Positions 20,601-31,040 of a stretch of DNA of 64,000 nt are shown piece by piece. Numbering within the stretch: position 1 is the stretch's first letter; each line of letters starts with the position of its first letter. The notes beneath the pieces are model-generated. The model saw only the letters and a list, made by a program, of their open reading frames with translations, was not told where the DNA came from and did no database searches. The position numbers were made by a program, and so were the translations under genes. Source of the stretch: Eudromia elegans (taxonomy: Eukaryota > Chordata > Aves > Tinamiformes > Tinamidae); contig PTEX01000032.1 of NCBI GenBank assembly GCA_003342815.1, positions 2,343,665-2,407,664 of the forward strand. The letters run 5' to 3'.

Positions 20601-23600
20601 GAAGAGCAGCAGCTGGAGCGTGGCAAGCTGCGCTGGGCCCTCCATGTCTAGGCAGAGAGCAGCCTGTTATTTAGTGCCATTCCCATCCTGCTCGCTATGC
20701 ATTTATCCAGCTGGACAGCCTTGGATACATCTTGCCTGTGTTGTGGATCTGTGAGGTCTGGAGGGAGCTGGACTGTGTCCTACCCTTTAGCCGAAAGCAC
20801 ATGATTCTGGACAGTATGTCAACCCGTGCATATGGGAGTCCAGAAAGGGCTGGGCCATGATTGTGTTTGCTGTTCTACAGCCCCATATCCCACGTATTCA
20901 GAGAACCCACAAATCATGATATTTTTAAGAATCGTCCGTCTACTCTAGGACATAACTTGCCTAATAAAGGCATTAACTGAGCTTCAGATGCATCAGTGCA
21001 CTCCATTTTCAGCTCTGTCACTGACTCTTACCTGCTCCTGGTGTGTTGACCAAAGAGTGTGGAGCTAGGCCATCCACATAGTTCATATCTAAGACTTTAG
21101 GGTTGTTTCAAACAGAGTTCCGAGTCCACCCTCAAGCTCTCTAGCACTGCCTTTACGTCAGACAACAGACACTGCAACCCTCAGAAGCAACAGCCTTCAC
21201 CATGGTTAAGAGGAGAGGCTAAGCAGGGCAAATACACATACGTAGCTGCATTGTGGGCCCCGGCCCCAGAGCTGCTGGACTGACCTCAGACGGGTCATCC
21301 CAGCTCAGTTGTTTTCTGATCTCTTACTCATTTCATCACGTGCACCCATATCCTGTACTACGGAGCTAAATGAATAAGACTTCTGCATTCATCTCTGATC
21401 CAGACCTTTGTGATTCTGTAAATCCCAAGCACATCCTCCTCAACCTCCTTCAGTGAACTCCTGAGGTTCAGCTGAGCCAACAGCGAGGATGCTGTTCTAG
21501 CCTGCTTTTTATCTGGGATTCTATTTGCTGTTTTTTCCCTTGGATCCAAGTCTCTCCCTGTCACCTGCTGAGACACAGCCCATTACTGCTTGTTGTGCAA
21601 AGTACAACACTGAAAAACAGGAGAGATGGACACTGCAGCCAGTCTTTCATCTTCATCCCTCTGCAGGCTCTTTGATCTCAATGAGAAGATCCTATGCTAA
21701 GACGTGCCTCAGTCTCAGGATACATTTACCCTGAAGGAAGTGAGCAGTACATGCCCATGGCAACTAGAAGGTATACCTGTAGTCCCCTACCTTTGCTCTG
21801 GAGTTGATTTCAACAAGGATGGACTTGATTGTATATCTGGTTTGCAGTATAGGAGTGTTCTGCTTAGTACTGGGGCTGATGAATAGAAAATTCCTCCCAC
21901 ATTCTCTGAAGCCACATCTGTCTCCTCCACCACATGCCCTGTCTTGCTCCCTGACATTACACAGAACGTGACGCAAGCCCATTGGTATTATTCAGCTGCT
22001 CAGTTTTACGTGGAATCCAGGTGATAAAGATGGAAAAAGGGAATCAAAGGGATGACAAAGAGAACCAAGAAAGATTGAGAATGGGAGTTGTGCAATCTAA
22101 AAACTCAGTCACCTGAACTGAGAAGGGTAGGCAGACCTGAGCAAAGCATTTCCAAGGATGCCCTTTAGAGATAGTAACAACAAAGGACAGCATGGCTGGG
22201 CTGAGCTCTCACGTAGCAATCTGATTGCTGGGGCTATGGACTGAACCAGGCAACTGCCCAAGAATTAAGATTTCTTCATAGATCTTTTTTTCTCCTTACA
22301 AAACTGAGAACAGTGAGTAGACTGGGCAGAGGGGGAGTAGCATATCCACCAGAATACTTACATGCTGTGCTGAGAAAGGCATCATAGAGTTCTCTGGGAA
22401 TCAGGGAATCCGGCATGTCGCGAAGAAACTCTTTGAGCAGAGCAGCCACATCATGAACGCTTTGGTGCTCATCCAAGAAGACATCCAGGCCTTGGTCAAA
22501 CTCTTCCCTCAGCTTGAAGATGCAGAAAAAAGGGGAAGAATAAAAGCAACAGGCAGTTATTCCTCTTTAGAGGAGCCGTGATCAGTCCCTGAGCTGGCTG
22601 GCTACCTCTCTGGCTGGCTGCTCTGATCCAATACAGGGATGTCCAGAGACAGCAAACCTGTCAGAGGCTGACAGCCTGCTGCTGCCACCACGATGAGGAC
22701 CAGGAGACCAGGAGCTCCTGCCTGGTCAATGGTGCCCACAGGAAGCTCTGAAACACCCACCAGGGGACATAGGTTTATCTGCTAAAGGCAGCTTGGAGCC
22801 ATAAAGCAGAATGAAGCCTTCTGTATGGCTGGGGGAAGGCTGCAGTGGCTGTCAGGTGGACCACTGTTTCTCCTTGTACTCTGAGCAGTAGTTTGCAGAC
22901 TGCCAGTACTTTAGGACATGTCTGTAGTATGTTAGACACCTGCATGCCAATGTCTGTTTTATTCATACTGCTTTTTTCAGTACCTCTGCAGAAGGTGCAG
23001 CAAGTGTCTCACTTTACCTGCTGAACTCTTTTCTTGGAGCTCCCAACCCGGAAGATGCCCACTGTCTGGAGACCTGGAAAACAGAGATCATGCTCTGCAT
23101 GTACAACTCTCCACAGCCCCAGCTGGTCCTCACCAAGCAGGTTGGCATCAGGGAAACATGGAGTTCTGTTTTACTGCATGTGGGGCAGTAAACTGCATGT
23201 GCTTTGTGCAGAGAGGATAAAAAAAATCAAAGTTTAGGAGCCATGAGATTTACCTGGGATTAATAATCTGCAGGTTAGGGAGGAGAACTCACCTTTACAG
23301 ACGCTTTGAGCTATAAACTGAATTCATGGAAGAGTCAAGGACAGAGCACACTGGGAGTGGGTCACTATTATGCATGGTTGCCATTTACCTCCCTGTTCAG
23401 AGGCTGCAACTAGCTCAGAGGGCTCTCCTCGAGGAACAGGAGATGGCAGCACAATCTGCCCCAAAAAATCAGCTGCCTCCTCTCACCTCTAGAATTTGAG
23501 GCTGAATTGCCACAGCTGAGCACTTACAGCATCTCTATTCTGGGACTGTCTGTCTGGAGATAAATGTTTTTTTACCATGCATTTCAATGTGTTGGCAACA

Positions 23601-26600
23601 TCTGTCCACAATCCTGGGGACCTGCCAAGTGATAGGATTGAGGCTCAACATCTTCTTGCCCCGGCTTCTCCGCAGATCCAGCTCATGGGGATGGGACAAC
23701 TGCAGTGCCTCCAGAAGCTTGGAAGTGTTGTCGCTCAGGTCGCTGATGGAGTCCACGGACATTGCCCCCTGAAATAAAGCACAGAGGCAGTTTGCAGGTG
23801 GCGGTAACTACGCCACAAGATCTTCATACACCATTCACTGCTGTGACCGCAGAAGCCAAGCATCAACCCTGACTGGGCAAACAGAGGTCTACAAAGAGCA
23901 GGCCTGGCCCAGCCTGTGGGGAGGCCAGGCAGGTGACATGAACCAACAACAGTGGCCACAGCTTCTGACAGGAATTTAGCCAAAAGGGCAACTGCTCCAT
24001 GGAGAATTCATATCCATTCACAGTGCGGCTTGCCAAGCTTTGATGCAATGGATGAGCAGAAAAAGCCACACTTCTAATAATCAATCTATACCCAACTCCA
24101 ATGACTTCTGGCACCACCACCAGGTCTTTTTGACAACCATGGCTTTCCTTAGCTCTCAGCCTTGCTAAGAGCTGAGCAAGCAGGCAGTGTTGCACCCTTC
24201 ACAGTCCACCTTTTTGATGGAGTGGTCCCTGTCCATCCCCTTTCCAGAGGGCTGAGAGGGATCAACCCAGCACTCAGCATGAATAATTCACATTCAGAGA
24301 GACAAGACCCTGGGAAAAATAAAAAAAGACATGCTAATTGCTGAAGTCAGGGTCTTCCCCAGCTGACAGTGCCATCATAGCATGTGATTGCCACAATTTA
24401 GTTCAGTTTTCTAACTGTACCCTTCGGTGGCTCCAGGAGCTCTGGTCAGGAAAAGTGGGGGAAAGCTGCTCCTCAGAGAGCACCCTGCAGGGTACCAGCC
24501 CACAGCTCTTGCTCATCGGAGGCTTTTTCTGGGTCTGGGCCCTGAATCGTATCACTGTGGCTTCCACCTCCAAGCAGAGCCGGCGACTGCTCTTCACTTC
24601 CTCCTGCAGCTGCTTGTATGCACGGTCATTGTCAATGACTTGGAAGAGGGGGATCCCAAAAGTCTGAGGAGAGGCATCTAGGGAGAAGCATAGGACAAAT
24701 GGAAGAGCATTGTTAGCAGCAAAATCAAGAGGAAGCTGCAGTAGTATATAGCCAGCTGCCAAAAATGCATGTGCTAAAGGAACCTGCATCAACTGTGTCT
24801 GTTCAAAGGCGACAGTTTTGATAGTCATGGCATCAATAAGCATGGCATGAAGAAAAATAGTGACTGTTAACTCCCACCAGACCATTCTCTACACTTTTCT
24901 CCAGGTTTGTGGCTGACACATTTAAGGGACAGTGAAACCAGAGCCCAAAGCAGCAGGACTGGGGGTGGAATACACAGGCAGAAATCAGTATTTATACTTA
25001 CGTATGTGTCCATCCATTTGAACATATCAGTGCATTCAGGCACACATATGCACCCTCTCCGTACAGTCTCTAATGCATGTATACATACCACTACAATGCA
25101 CACACACTAAAGGTAGAACAGCATGGGACGAGGTTTTGTTGAATTTAGGCAGGCTGCACCTGGAGCTGGTGGTTCAGCTCCATCAAATGTCACCAATTCT
25201 GCCCGCAAGGGCCCAAAGTCTTGGTAAAAGGGAAGCTGCTCACCTTTCTTCTCCTTGGAAAGGCTCTCCAGTTTCTGGCGGATAGACTTATTACCTTTAG
25301 GGCTAACTACAGAGAGAAAAGAAAGCAAATGTTATGTGACACATCAGCTTTAGTACAACATTTGACCCGCATGCTCAGCAGTCACAGGCAGCTCACTCGA
25401 GCAAAGGGATGCTGTGTATCTGGAGCAGGGCCTTAGACATCGTCCAGAGGTCCTGAGGAGGACAGGGGATCTCTCTCCATCCCAGCACGCAGACAGTAAG
25501 ATCTCACAGTGCCAAATGGTGCCCCCCAATACCATAGTTCTCCAACAACACCCTCACATTCTTACACCTCTTTTGAAACTATGTCAGGTCCCCTCAGCCC
25601 CACATGTGACATGAGAGACGATTGCAACACACTCCCCCCATCACCTACATCCCATCTCTCCCACCATACCCATGGCAACCTCTCCAGACCCACAATCCTG
25701 CCTTACTATCACCTTCCTAGACAAGCCTGAAGGAGCAATTCAGCAATGCGGAACAACCACAAGTTCAGGTGAACGATCAGACACCACAGACACCCAGCAA
25801 ATTAAACAGCATTACTCAGCAGCATCAAAATAACCACAGCTGATCTTTCAGCTTCCTACAGCCAGCTGAAGGAAACTGGATTAGCTGCCAAATGTAGCCT
25901 GTGTACGGGACAGGCTCTGTAAGACCGCAGTGCGATGGAGGCAAAATTTAGCTGAGAAGAGCAGCCACCAAATGGGTTCTTACATAAAAAAAGCCAGCAG
26001 GAAAATCATAGATAGTCAGGACTGGAGCTTAAGACCATCCTGGTCACCTCTCTATTTTGTCTCCATGTTTGTTATACATGACCCTACATTAATGGTGATG
26101 TCCTAGGTGATGTCCTTAATGACCTGGAAATGTAACTCGTTTCAGTCCCAGCAGTCTGCTTTCACTATTGGAAAAAAACAAAAATACAGCCCTAGAAGAA
26201 ATTTTGTGAATGATTTAGAGAGCACACACAAGTAAAGCTAGACAAAATATAAACCATTCCCAAATCCCACACTGGTCCTAGAGAGTCACATCGCATTTCT
26301 AAGCATTCCCCAGTCTGTACAGCCAAGAACTGCAGTCAGCATGTCTTGCCACAGCAATGAACTGAAAATTCATCATTACATACTCTACACCCTTTCTAAG
26401 GTGCCTCATCCCATTCCAGCTTGCGTGCCTTATTCCAAGGAATTCTCTTAGACATAGCTTACATACATGTTTGGGTTATTTAGAAAGGCTTGGAAGAGAA
26501 CAATTAAATTTGATACGAACAGTATGTTCATAAAAGAACATAGGTTAATTATTACACAGCATCATACGTGCTGTTTCATACAAATGGCCGGAGAGCAAGA

Positions 26601-28557
26601 ATACAGAATATAGCCTGGAGCCATAAAATATCCACAACAGGAAGCAAAAGGCCAGCAAAACTCAGCAGTTTCACCACAGACCCAGGCAGGGTAACACAAT
26701 GCACTGAGGAAGAACACCACAATGACTCGTCTCCTAAACATACGTTTTTTTCCAGAAGAAGCAAGGGCTAAAAGAGGTGCTGAACACCTTTAGGTACCAA
26801 CTAGGCAATAGGTGTTTATCAAAGAAGGCAGGAAAGGAATTTCACACTGGCAGATGTTGAGGAACAAGTCCAGGTCAGCGCATGGACCAAGCAAAGGCCA
26901 CAGAACCCTAATTCAGGCATTTCCTAATTTTGTAAACTTCTCTTTAAAACACTGATCTGGGAATACAATGTTTCAGGTGCAGTATTTTAATACCTAATCC
27001 TCTTCCAGCTATTAAATTGGAATCTGACCCCAGCCAATAGGAGGTAGAAACTTAAGGGATACAAAAATGGATGAAAGGACAGAGGAATTCACCAGACAGC
27101 AATTGCTTCCTTCAGAGATCAGGGAAAGTGGTGCCCAAATGCACACAAGGATGAAGACCAGGATTCTTCCCTGTGCTCGTCCTGCAAGAAGAAAGGAGCT
27201 TAATGCAAAGTAAAGTGCAGTACAGGAGAAAGGAAAGGAAAAAGGGAAGAAGAGAAAAAAGAAAGAGAAAAGAAAAAGAAAGAAAATATGTGGCCAGATG
27301 CCCTACGTACTGTGATATGGCCTGTGGTGGGGTGGTGCTGTAGCCTTGGTAGATGGGATGTTCTAGGAATGGGCTAAAGGAAAGTCTTCTCCTTCTCCTC
27401 TTAAAATTATTGTGCAAAATTTCTGCATTAGTAATTAAAACAGGAAAAATTCATCTCTTGCCACTCCTAAGTAGATGCAGTTACCTTTTGGTATGTATTC
27501 AGGGTCCAGTGTGAGGTTGAGGCTGGGCTTAGGCAAAGCATCTTCCCCTCCAGGAGGGTGGCACCTGCTGGGACAGGTCCCTGGAGAGGCTGGGAGGCTC
27601 CATCCTTGGGGGCCTCAGCCCCAACCACCCTGGGCAGAGGCTGGAGACACTTTGCTGTGGGGATGCAGTGGGGCTGGTGACCCTTGAGGCCCCTTTGCTC
27701 CAGCACTGCTGTGACCATGCAGCTGTACAAACACCAAGGCAGCCTCTGCATTGCCATGGTACCAGAACACGGCCCAGCGAGGAGGCATTTGAAGCTGGTC
27801 TCCCATCAACTCTCGGGTTACAACCACAATTTGGAAGGAGTGAGTCGGTCCCTCGCTAGCTGTATTTGCTGGATTACACGCATAGACGTCTGAGCACATA
27901 TCCCAGTCATCACAGGGGACAGAGGTAGCTATGGGAACCCAGAAAACGGCTGTATTTCTATATAGGTCAAGACAGAAGATCACAGTCCCTGTGGAGCTTC
28001 TATATTTATCTGACTGTTAATTTCAGCTGCACATCTTCTAGCTTTGCATAAGCCCTTAATCAGCATCAGGACTTTGTGCTGAACGTGAATCCACAAAACA
28101 AGCCCATCCCAAGAGCATTAAGATGGCTGCGTTGGAAGATCTCACCAAGTCCCGTTGCATCTGTTTTGGATTAGGAGACTTCAAAGCAGACAATTGGCAA
28201 GGTCACACTCTCACACTCCCACCCTCACACTAAGCCTCCTTCAGGAGGCTGGTGAGACCTTAGAAGCTCAGACCAAAGCAGGGAAGTAAACATCAGAATG
28301 AACCCAAAGTCATAAATAGGTGTCACAAATATCATCCCATAAATATCAACCCACTTTATGAAGCGGGGGAGTGGGGATGAGCTGCAGCAATGGTTCCAAT
28401 GCCAGGCTCCTTCAGCAGGAGCTGTTTTCTCCCATTATCTACCTTTAGCCAGGCTGAGATCTCCAACAAGCAGCTTTTCTTGCAGCTGGTAGAGGGCAAG
28501 TTCTTGCAGACTGGCTCTTTCCAACTCTGAGAGGCTGTGCAGGGGCACCGGTTGCAT
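17565..28557 (-). CDS. ARHGAP36: ARHGAP36-like Rho GTPase-activating protein
   Basis: This gene encodes a RhoGAP-domain protein of the ARHGAP6/ARHGAP36 family. Ten exons join in perfect phase into 450 codons plus stop, starting at the ATG 28555-28557. The N terminus contains [14 protein letters not shown], as in both relatives. A family block [16 protein letters not shown] follows, then [14 protein letters not shown], then the RhoGAP domain ([15 protein letters not shown] to about HHQALFM). The domain has the arginine finger in [12 protein letters not shown], the lysine in [10 protein letters not shown] and the asparagine in NLATIFGPN. Domain residues resemble ARHGAP6, while [11 protein letters not shown] and PPCHSDTL match human ARHGAP36. 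ENOX2 as immediate neighbour supports ARHGAP36, since the two adjoin in human. The C terminus may be incomplete because the stop codon overlaps a consensus donor. Family assignment is firm; the paralogue rests largely on synteny. Confidence 0.85.
18861..19031 (-). CDS. ARHGAP36: ARHGAP36 RhoGAP exon with the catalytic-site asparagine
   Basis: This 171-nt exon (57 codons, phase 0 at both ends) encodes [20 protein letters not shown] through [11 protein letters not shown]. The NLATIFGPN segment carries the conserved Asn of the RhoGAP fold. The donor is GTAGGT and the acceptor CCAG. Confidence 0.92.
20499..20647 (-). CDS. ARHGAP36: ARHGAP36 RhoGAP exon, GC-rich
   Basis: This 149-nt exon encodes [20 protein letters not shown], then [19 protein letters not shown] to DGQE. 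Its codons are markedly GC-rich compared with the flanking introns. PPCHSDTL is shared with human ARHGAP36, whereas ARHGAP6 has PPCNCDTL, from memory. Confidence 0.93.
22362..22512 (-). CDS. ARHGAP36: ARHGAP36 RhoGAP exon with the conserved lysine
   Basis: This 151-nt exon encodes [20 protein letters not shown], then [20 protein letters not shown] to FLSTA. The Lys of LLKEFLRD is the invariant RhoGAP lysine. The donor is GTAAGT and the acceptor TTCAAG. Confidence 0.94.
23018..23073 (-). CDS. ARHGAP36: ARHGAP36 exon with the arginine finger
   Basis: This 56-nt exon encodes [18 protein letters not shown]. The CGG codon at 23048-23050 gives the Arg of GIFRVG, which is the catalytic arginine finger of active RhoGAPs. 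Human ARHGAP36 has GIFTLE here from memory. Confidence 0.93.
23576..23768 (-). CDS. ARHGAP36: ARHGAP36 exon opening the RhoGAP domain
   Basis: This 193-nt exon encodes [20 protein letters not shown] through [20 protein letters not shown] to EMH. It begins in phase 0 with GGG GCA ATG, so the sequence RRGAM is formed across the junction with the upstream exon. Confidence 0.94.
24421..24677 (-). CDS. ARHGAP36: ARHGAP36 N-terminal exon with the [16 protein letters not shown] block
   Basis: This 257-nt exon encodes [20 protein letters not shown], then [20 protein letters not shown] to SSWSHRR. The chosen donor (AGG before GTACAG) makes SHRR join GAMSVDS, matching the family pattern RRRGAMSVDS. 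GTACCC and GTGCTC further upstream are in the same phase and would give shorter forms. Confidence 0.85.
25244..25306 (-). CDS. ARHGAP36: ARHGAP36 N-terminal exon
   Basis: This 63-nt exon encodes [20 protein letters not shown], resembling the ARHGAP6 segment RKKLDSLGKEK. The acceptor has a good pyrimidine tract ending TGTAG and the donor is GTGAGC. Confidence 0.88.
27225..27288 (+). repeat. Polypurine tract
   Basis: About 64 bases are almost wholly A and G (AGGAGAAAGG..., GAAGAAGAGAAAAAAG). The tract lies in an ARHGAP36 intron. Confidence 0.9.
27485..27580 (-). CDS. ARHGAP36: ARHGAP36 N-terminal exon, 5' border approximate
   Basis: The exon encodes about 31 residues ending [12 protein letters not shown], with a GTAACT donor. 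The acceptor TCTCCAG before GGACC is the best phase-compatible choice, but a second AG about 10 nt further upstream (CCTCCCAG) also keeps phase. The proline- and cysteine-containing start is not conserved with human as far as I recall. Confidence 0.65.
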
Positions 28558-28599
28558 GTTGGTGCTGTGTCCTGGCAGAAGAGCTGAGATACAATTCCT
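28443..28599 (-). CDS. ARHGAP36: ARHGAP36 exon with probable start codon and LHSLSELER motif
   Basis: This 157-nt exon has an acceptor TTTTTCAG and a GTAGAT donor. Its frame contains [19 protein letters not shown]; the ATG at 28555-28557 matches in position the [12 protein letters not shown] start of a human ARHGAP36 isoform. Upstream in the same exon the frame is open, so a longer N terminus remains possible. Confidence 0.85.
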
Positions 28600-29277
28600 C
28601 TGAAAAAGCAAGCGTGTCAATATAAATTTAAGGAAAAAAAGTCAGAGCACAGCAGTACATCACTGACACATTTACTCTGGGAGAAAAGCTGCTGAGAATG
28701 CCATGCAGCATCTTGCCAGTGTTGCAGATGACATTTGTTGCCTCTTTTACCTCTCTAAAGAGGTTGCTCGTCTCCAGGTGTCCCCAGCCACACTCTTGAG
28801 CATCCAAGTGAAGGGCTTCGAGACATTGGAGTGAGCACAAGGGATCTTGGCCCTGGCTCCTAAGACTCCATGGGTTCCTTGAGGCATTTCATTGCTTGCC
28901 AAAGTATTTCCTGGCCAATTCTGGGAGGGACCTTCTCACACTTGAACTTATATTAACAAAAATAGGCACCAGGAATCAATCATCATATAGAATCAACCAA
29001 ATGCTACTCCTAGCCTCCTGGCTGCAGCTCAGCACAAGCAGAACCAGCAGCTCCGGCCAGAAGGGATTGGGATGAGCTACCAGGTTCAGCTCAGTCGTTG
29101 AGAATGCTTGGCAGGCACATACCGCTGCTCCCATTCACCCATCTTCAGCTCCAGATCCTAAGGGACAAACAGCAACTGAGAACTGGCAAATTCCCAAGAG
29201 TGGCTGCAGAATGGCTCTGACTCCAGCTCACTCTTGGTGACTGTTTAGCCGAGAACAGCTGGGCAGCACACACACCA

Positions 29278-29345
29278 CCACTCACAAAGTGGTTGAGCTT
29301 GGAAGGGACCTCTAGAGATCTAGTCCAGGCCCCCTGCTCAAGGAC
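29278..29345 (-). mobile_element. CR1 LINE 3'-end remnant
   Basis: GGTTGAGCTTGGAAGGGACC and TCTAGAGATCTAGTCC on the plus strand mark the reverse complement of a CR1 tail. Only about 70 bp are recognisable. Confidence 0.75.
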
Positions 29346-29810
29346 TTGGTTACCACCAAATAGCCCTGGGTGAGCTGAGGTTGAACACTCAGCTCCCCTG
29401 TCTCCATGAAGGAAGAGTTGATCAGCCTGGAGGCAGTAATTGCCACTGAGCTCACCTCTCCTGCACCTTTTCTTCTCCCCGTTGTTTCCAACGTCCTGGA
29501 AAGGCCAAGGACAGATTCATGCCAGCTCCCCCAATCCAGCACTAACCTCAGAGCCTGCTCTTGGACAGGTCATGGTAACCACCTCCTCCTGCTGCTGGGA
29601 GAGCTCAGGAACCTGCCCACAAGCCTGTCCTCACCAGCGAAGCCTGCGATGCCTCCGGCAGGGCCGGGCCAATCGCAGGCACAGTCCAAAGAGCAACAAG
29701 GAGGAGGAAACAGAAGATAGGAAGCAAGTTATCAGCACATACCCAGCAAAGACATGTGGCCCAGGACACAGAAGGAGGCTTCCCAAAGAGGGCTTCAGAG
29801 TACTAGCATC

Positions 29811-29846
<36 letters not shown>
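29811..29846. repeat. (AAT)12 trinucleotide microsatellite
   Basis: A perfect ATA/AAT repeat of 36 nt lies between ARHGAP36 5' exons. Confidence 0.97.
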
Positions 29847-30739
29847 GCTGGCAATATCCTAGAGCCAGGATTCAGGGTGAAAGCACACTCGGAGAGCGCT
29901 GCAGAAGTCTGTGCGAGTTGTTGCATCAGCCTCTGCAGGGTAGGAGCTGAGCACCTCTGTGCCCTTGCGTGGGGGAGGAATTTTGCTTGCGGCAGTGTTT
30001 GATTTGACCAGGCTTGCAATTTTTTTAAAGAGATTTAGAAAGTTACGTAAATTAAAAATAAATAGATAAATACAATAAATAAAGAGTTATGAGGTTAACA
30101 CAGAGGGGCAGATCATAAAAGGAATTCAGCGAAAGCCAAACTACAAGCCCCTGCCTGGATGCAGAAACCGAAGAGCTGCAATAGAGCCAGGCTTTCCGAC
30201 TGCAACCCTATGCTCTAAACTTGCCATTGGGGTGATTGCCAAATATAACTGGACTCATGGGCTTCACACAGTACATCTAGGCAGCCTCTGAACTGCTCCA
30301 TCACTAGCAGATACAGCAGATAATGGGGCAGAAAAGCCCTCGAACTGGGTCACCCAGATGTCACCTGTCTGCACCCAAGAGGGTCACAGCTCAGACTGAA
30401 GCTGCCAGAAGCCACGTCTGCTGCCACTGCCAGAGCTACACGGTTGCCCTGAGCACAGACTCACCAAGGATACCATAGGATGAGCAGGAGGAAACTCGAT
30501 TAGAGAAGGGCAAAGAAGAGAGGGACAGTAGGAAGAAATGAGGCGCCAGCTGCTTATCTGGTCCCTACCATAAACCCTGCGAGAGCAGCCCGCTTGCCAC
30601 TCAGCTTTCACCGAGCACATCGGCACGGTGGTTGCTCTCTGCACTGACTTCCTGTGCTTGTTTTTTTTAAGACCAGGAGTATTTTTTAAGTTCATAAGTC
30701 TCCCGGGAAGAACTTGGCTCAGGAGCAAAGGAATTATAT

Positions 30740-31040
30740 TTACCTTCCTTGTTTCGTCGGTGACAGCTGGGGTGCCTTTCTCTTCCTTCAGGACGACGGT
30801 TTTGAAAGCAGCATCTTGGCCATGTCCTGCCCCTTACCGACGGTGAAGGAGCCTCGCTGTGCGCCGGGAGGATAAGGAACTGAGACGTGGTGCAGAGAGG
30901 CTGCGGCTGACTGGGGGACAAGCAGGGTGATGAGAAAATGAACATCCTGCCAAGAGAAATGAGAGCCAGAAACGCCGCGTGGAGATGGAGGGCAGGGTTA
31001 GATGGAAAGGAACGGCACTTCCCACGCCCGACAATGTTTG
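30740..31040 (-). promoter_or_regulatory. ARHGAP36: Small CpG-enriched patch, possible ARHGAP36 promoter
   Basis: CpG dinucleotides are clearly denser here than in the surrounding 2 kb, for example TTTCGTCGG, GACGACGG, AACGCCGCG and CACGCCCG. The patch sits at the 5' side of the gene. No TATA box was recognised. Confidence 0.4.
30744..30833 (-). other. ARHGAP36: Probable ARHGAP36 5' leader exon
   Basis: The minus strand ends here in GGAAG with a GTAAAT donor. It is phase-compatible with the next exon, and the joined frame is open (DAAFKTVVLKEEKGTPAVTD). That frame has an in-frame TAA at 30834-30836 and no ATG, so if this exon splices directly to 28599 it is leader sequence and translation starts at 28557. 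A second donor (GTCG before GTAAGG) lies just upstream. The exon is inferred, without transcript support. Confidence 0.35.

Noticed and set aside
23048-23050. Assignment of the RhoGAP gene to ARHGAP6 because of [12 protein letters not shown] and GAMSVDS
   Set aside because: The neighbour ENOX2 and residues such as [11 protein letters not shown] and PPCHSDTL favour ARHGAP36. ARHGAP6 is recalled to lie on a different chromosome in birds. Not fully excluded without a tree.
29754-30019. Open frames on both strands with poly-isoleucine
   Set aside because: The isoleucine run is the (AAT)n microsatellite being translated.
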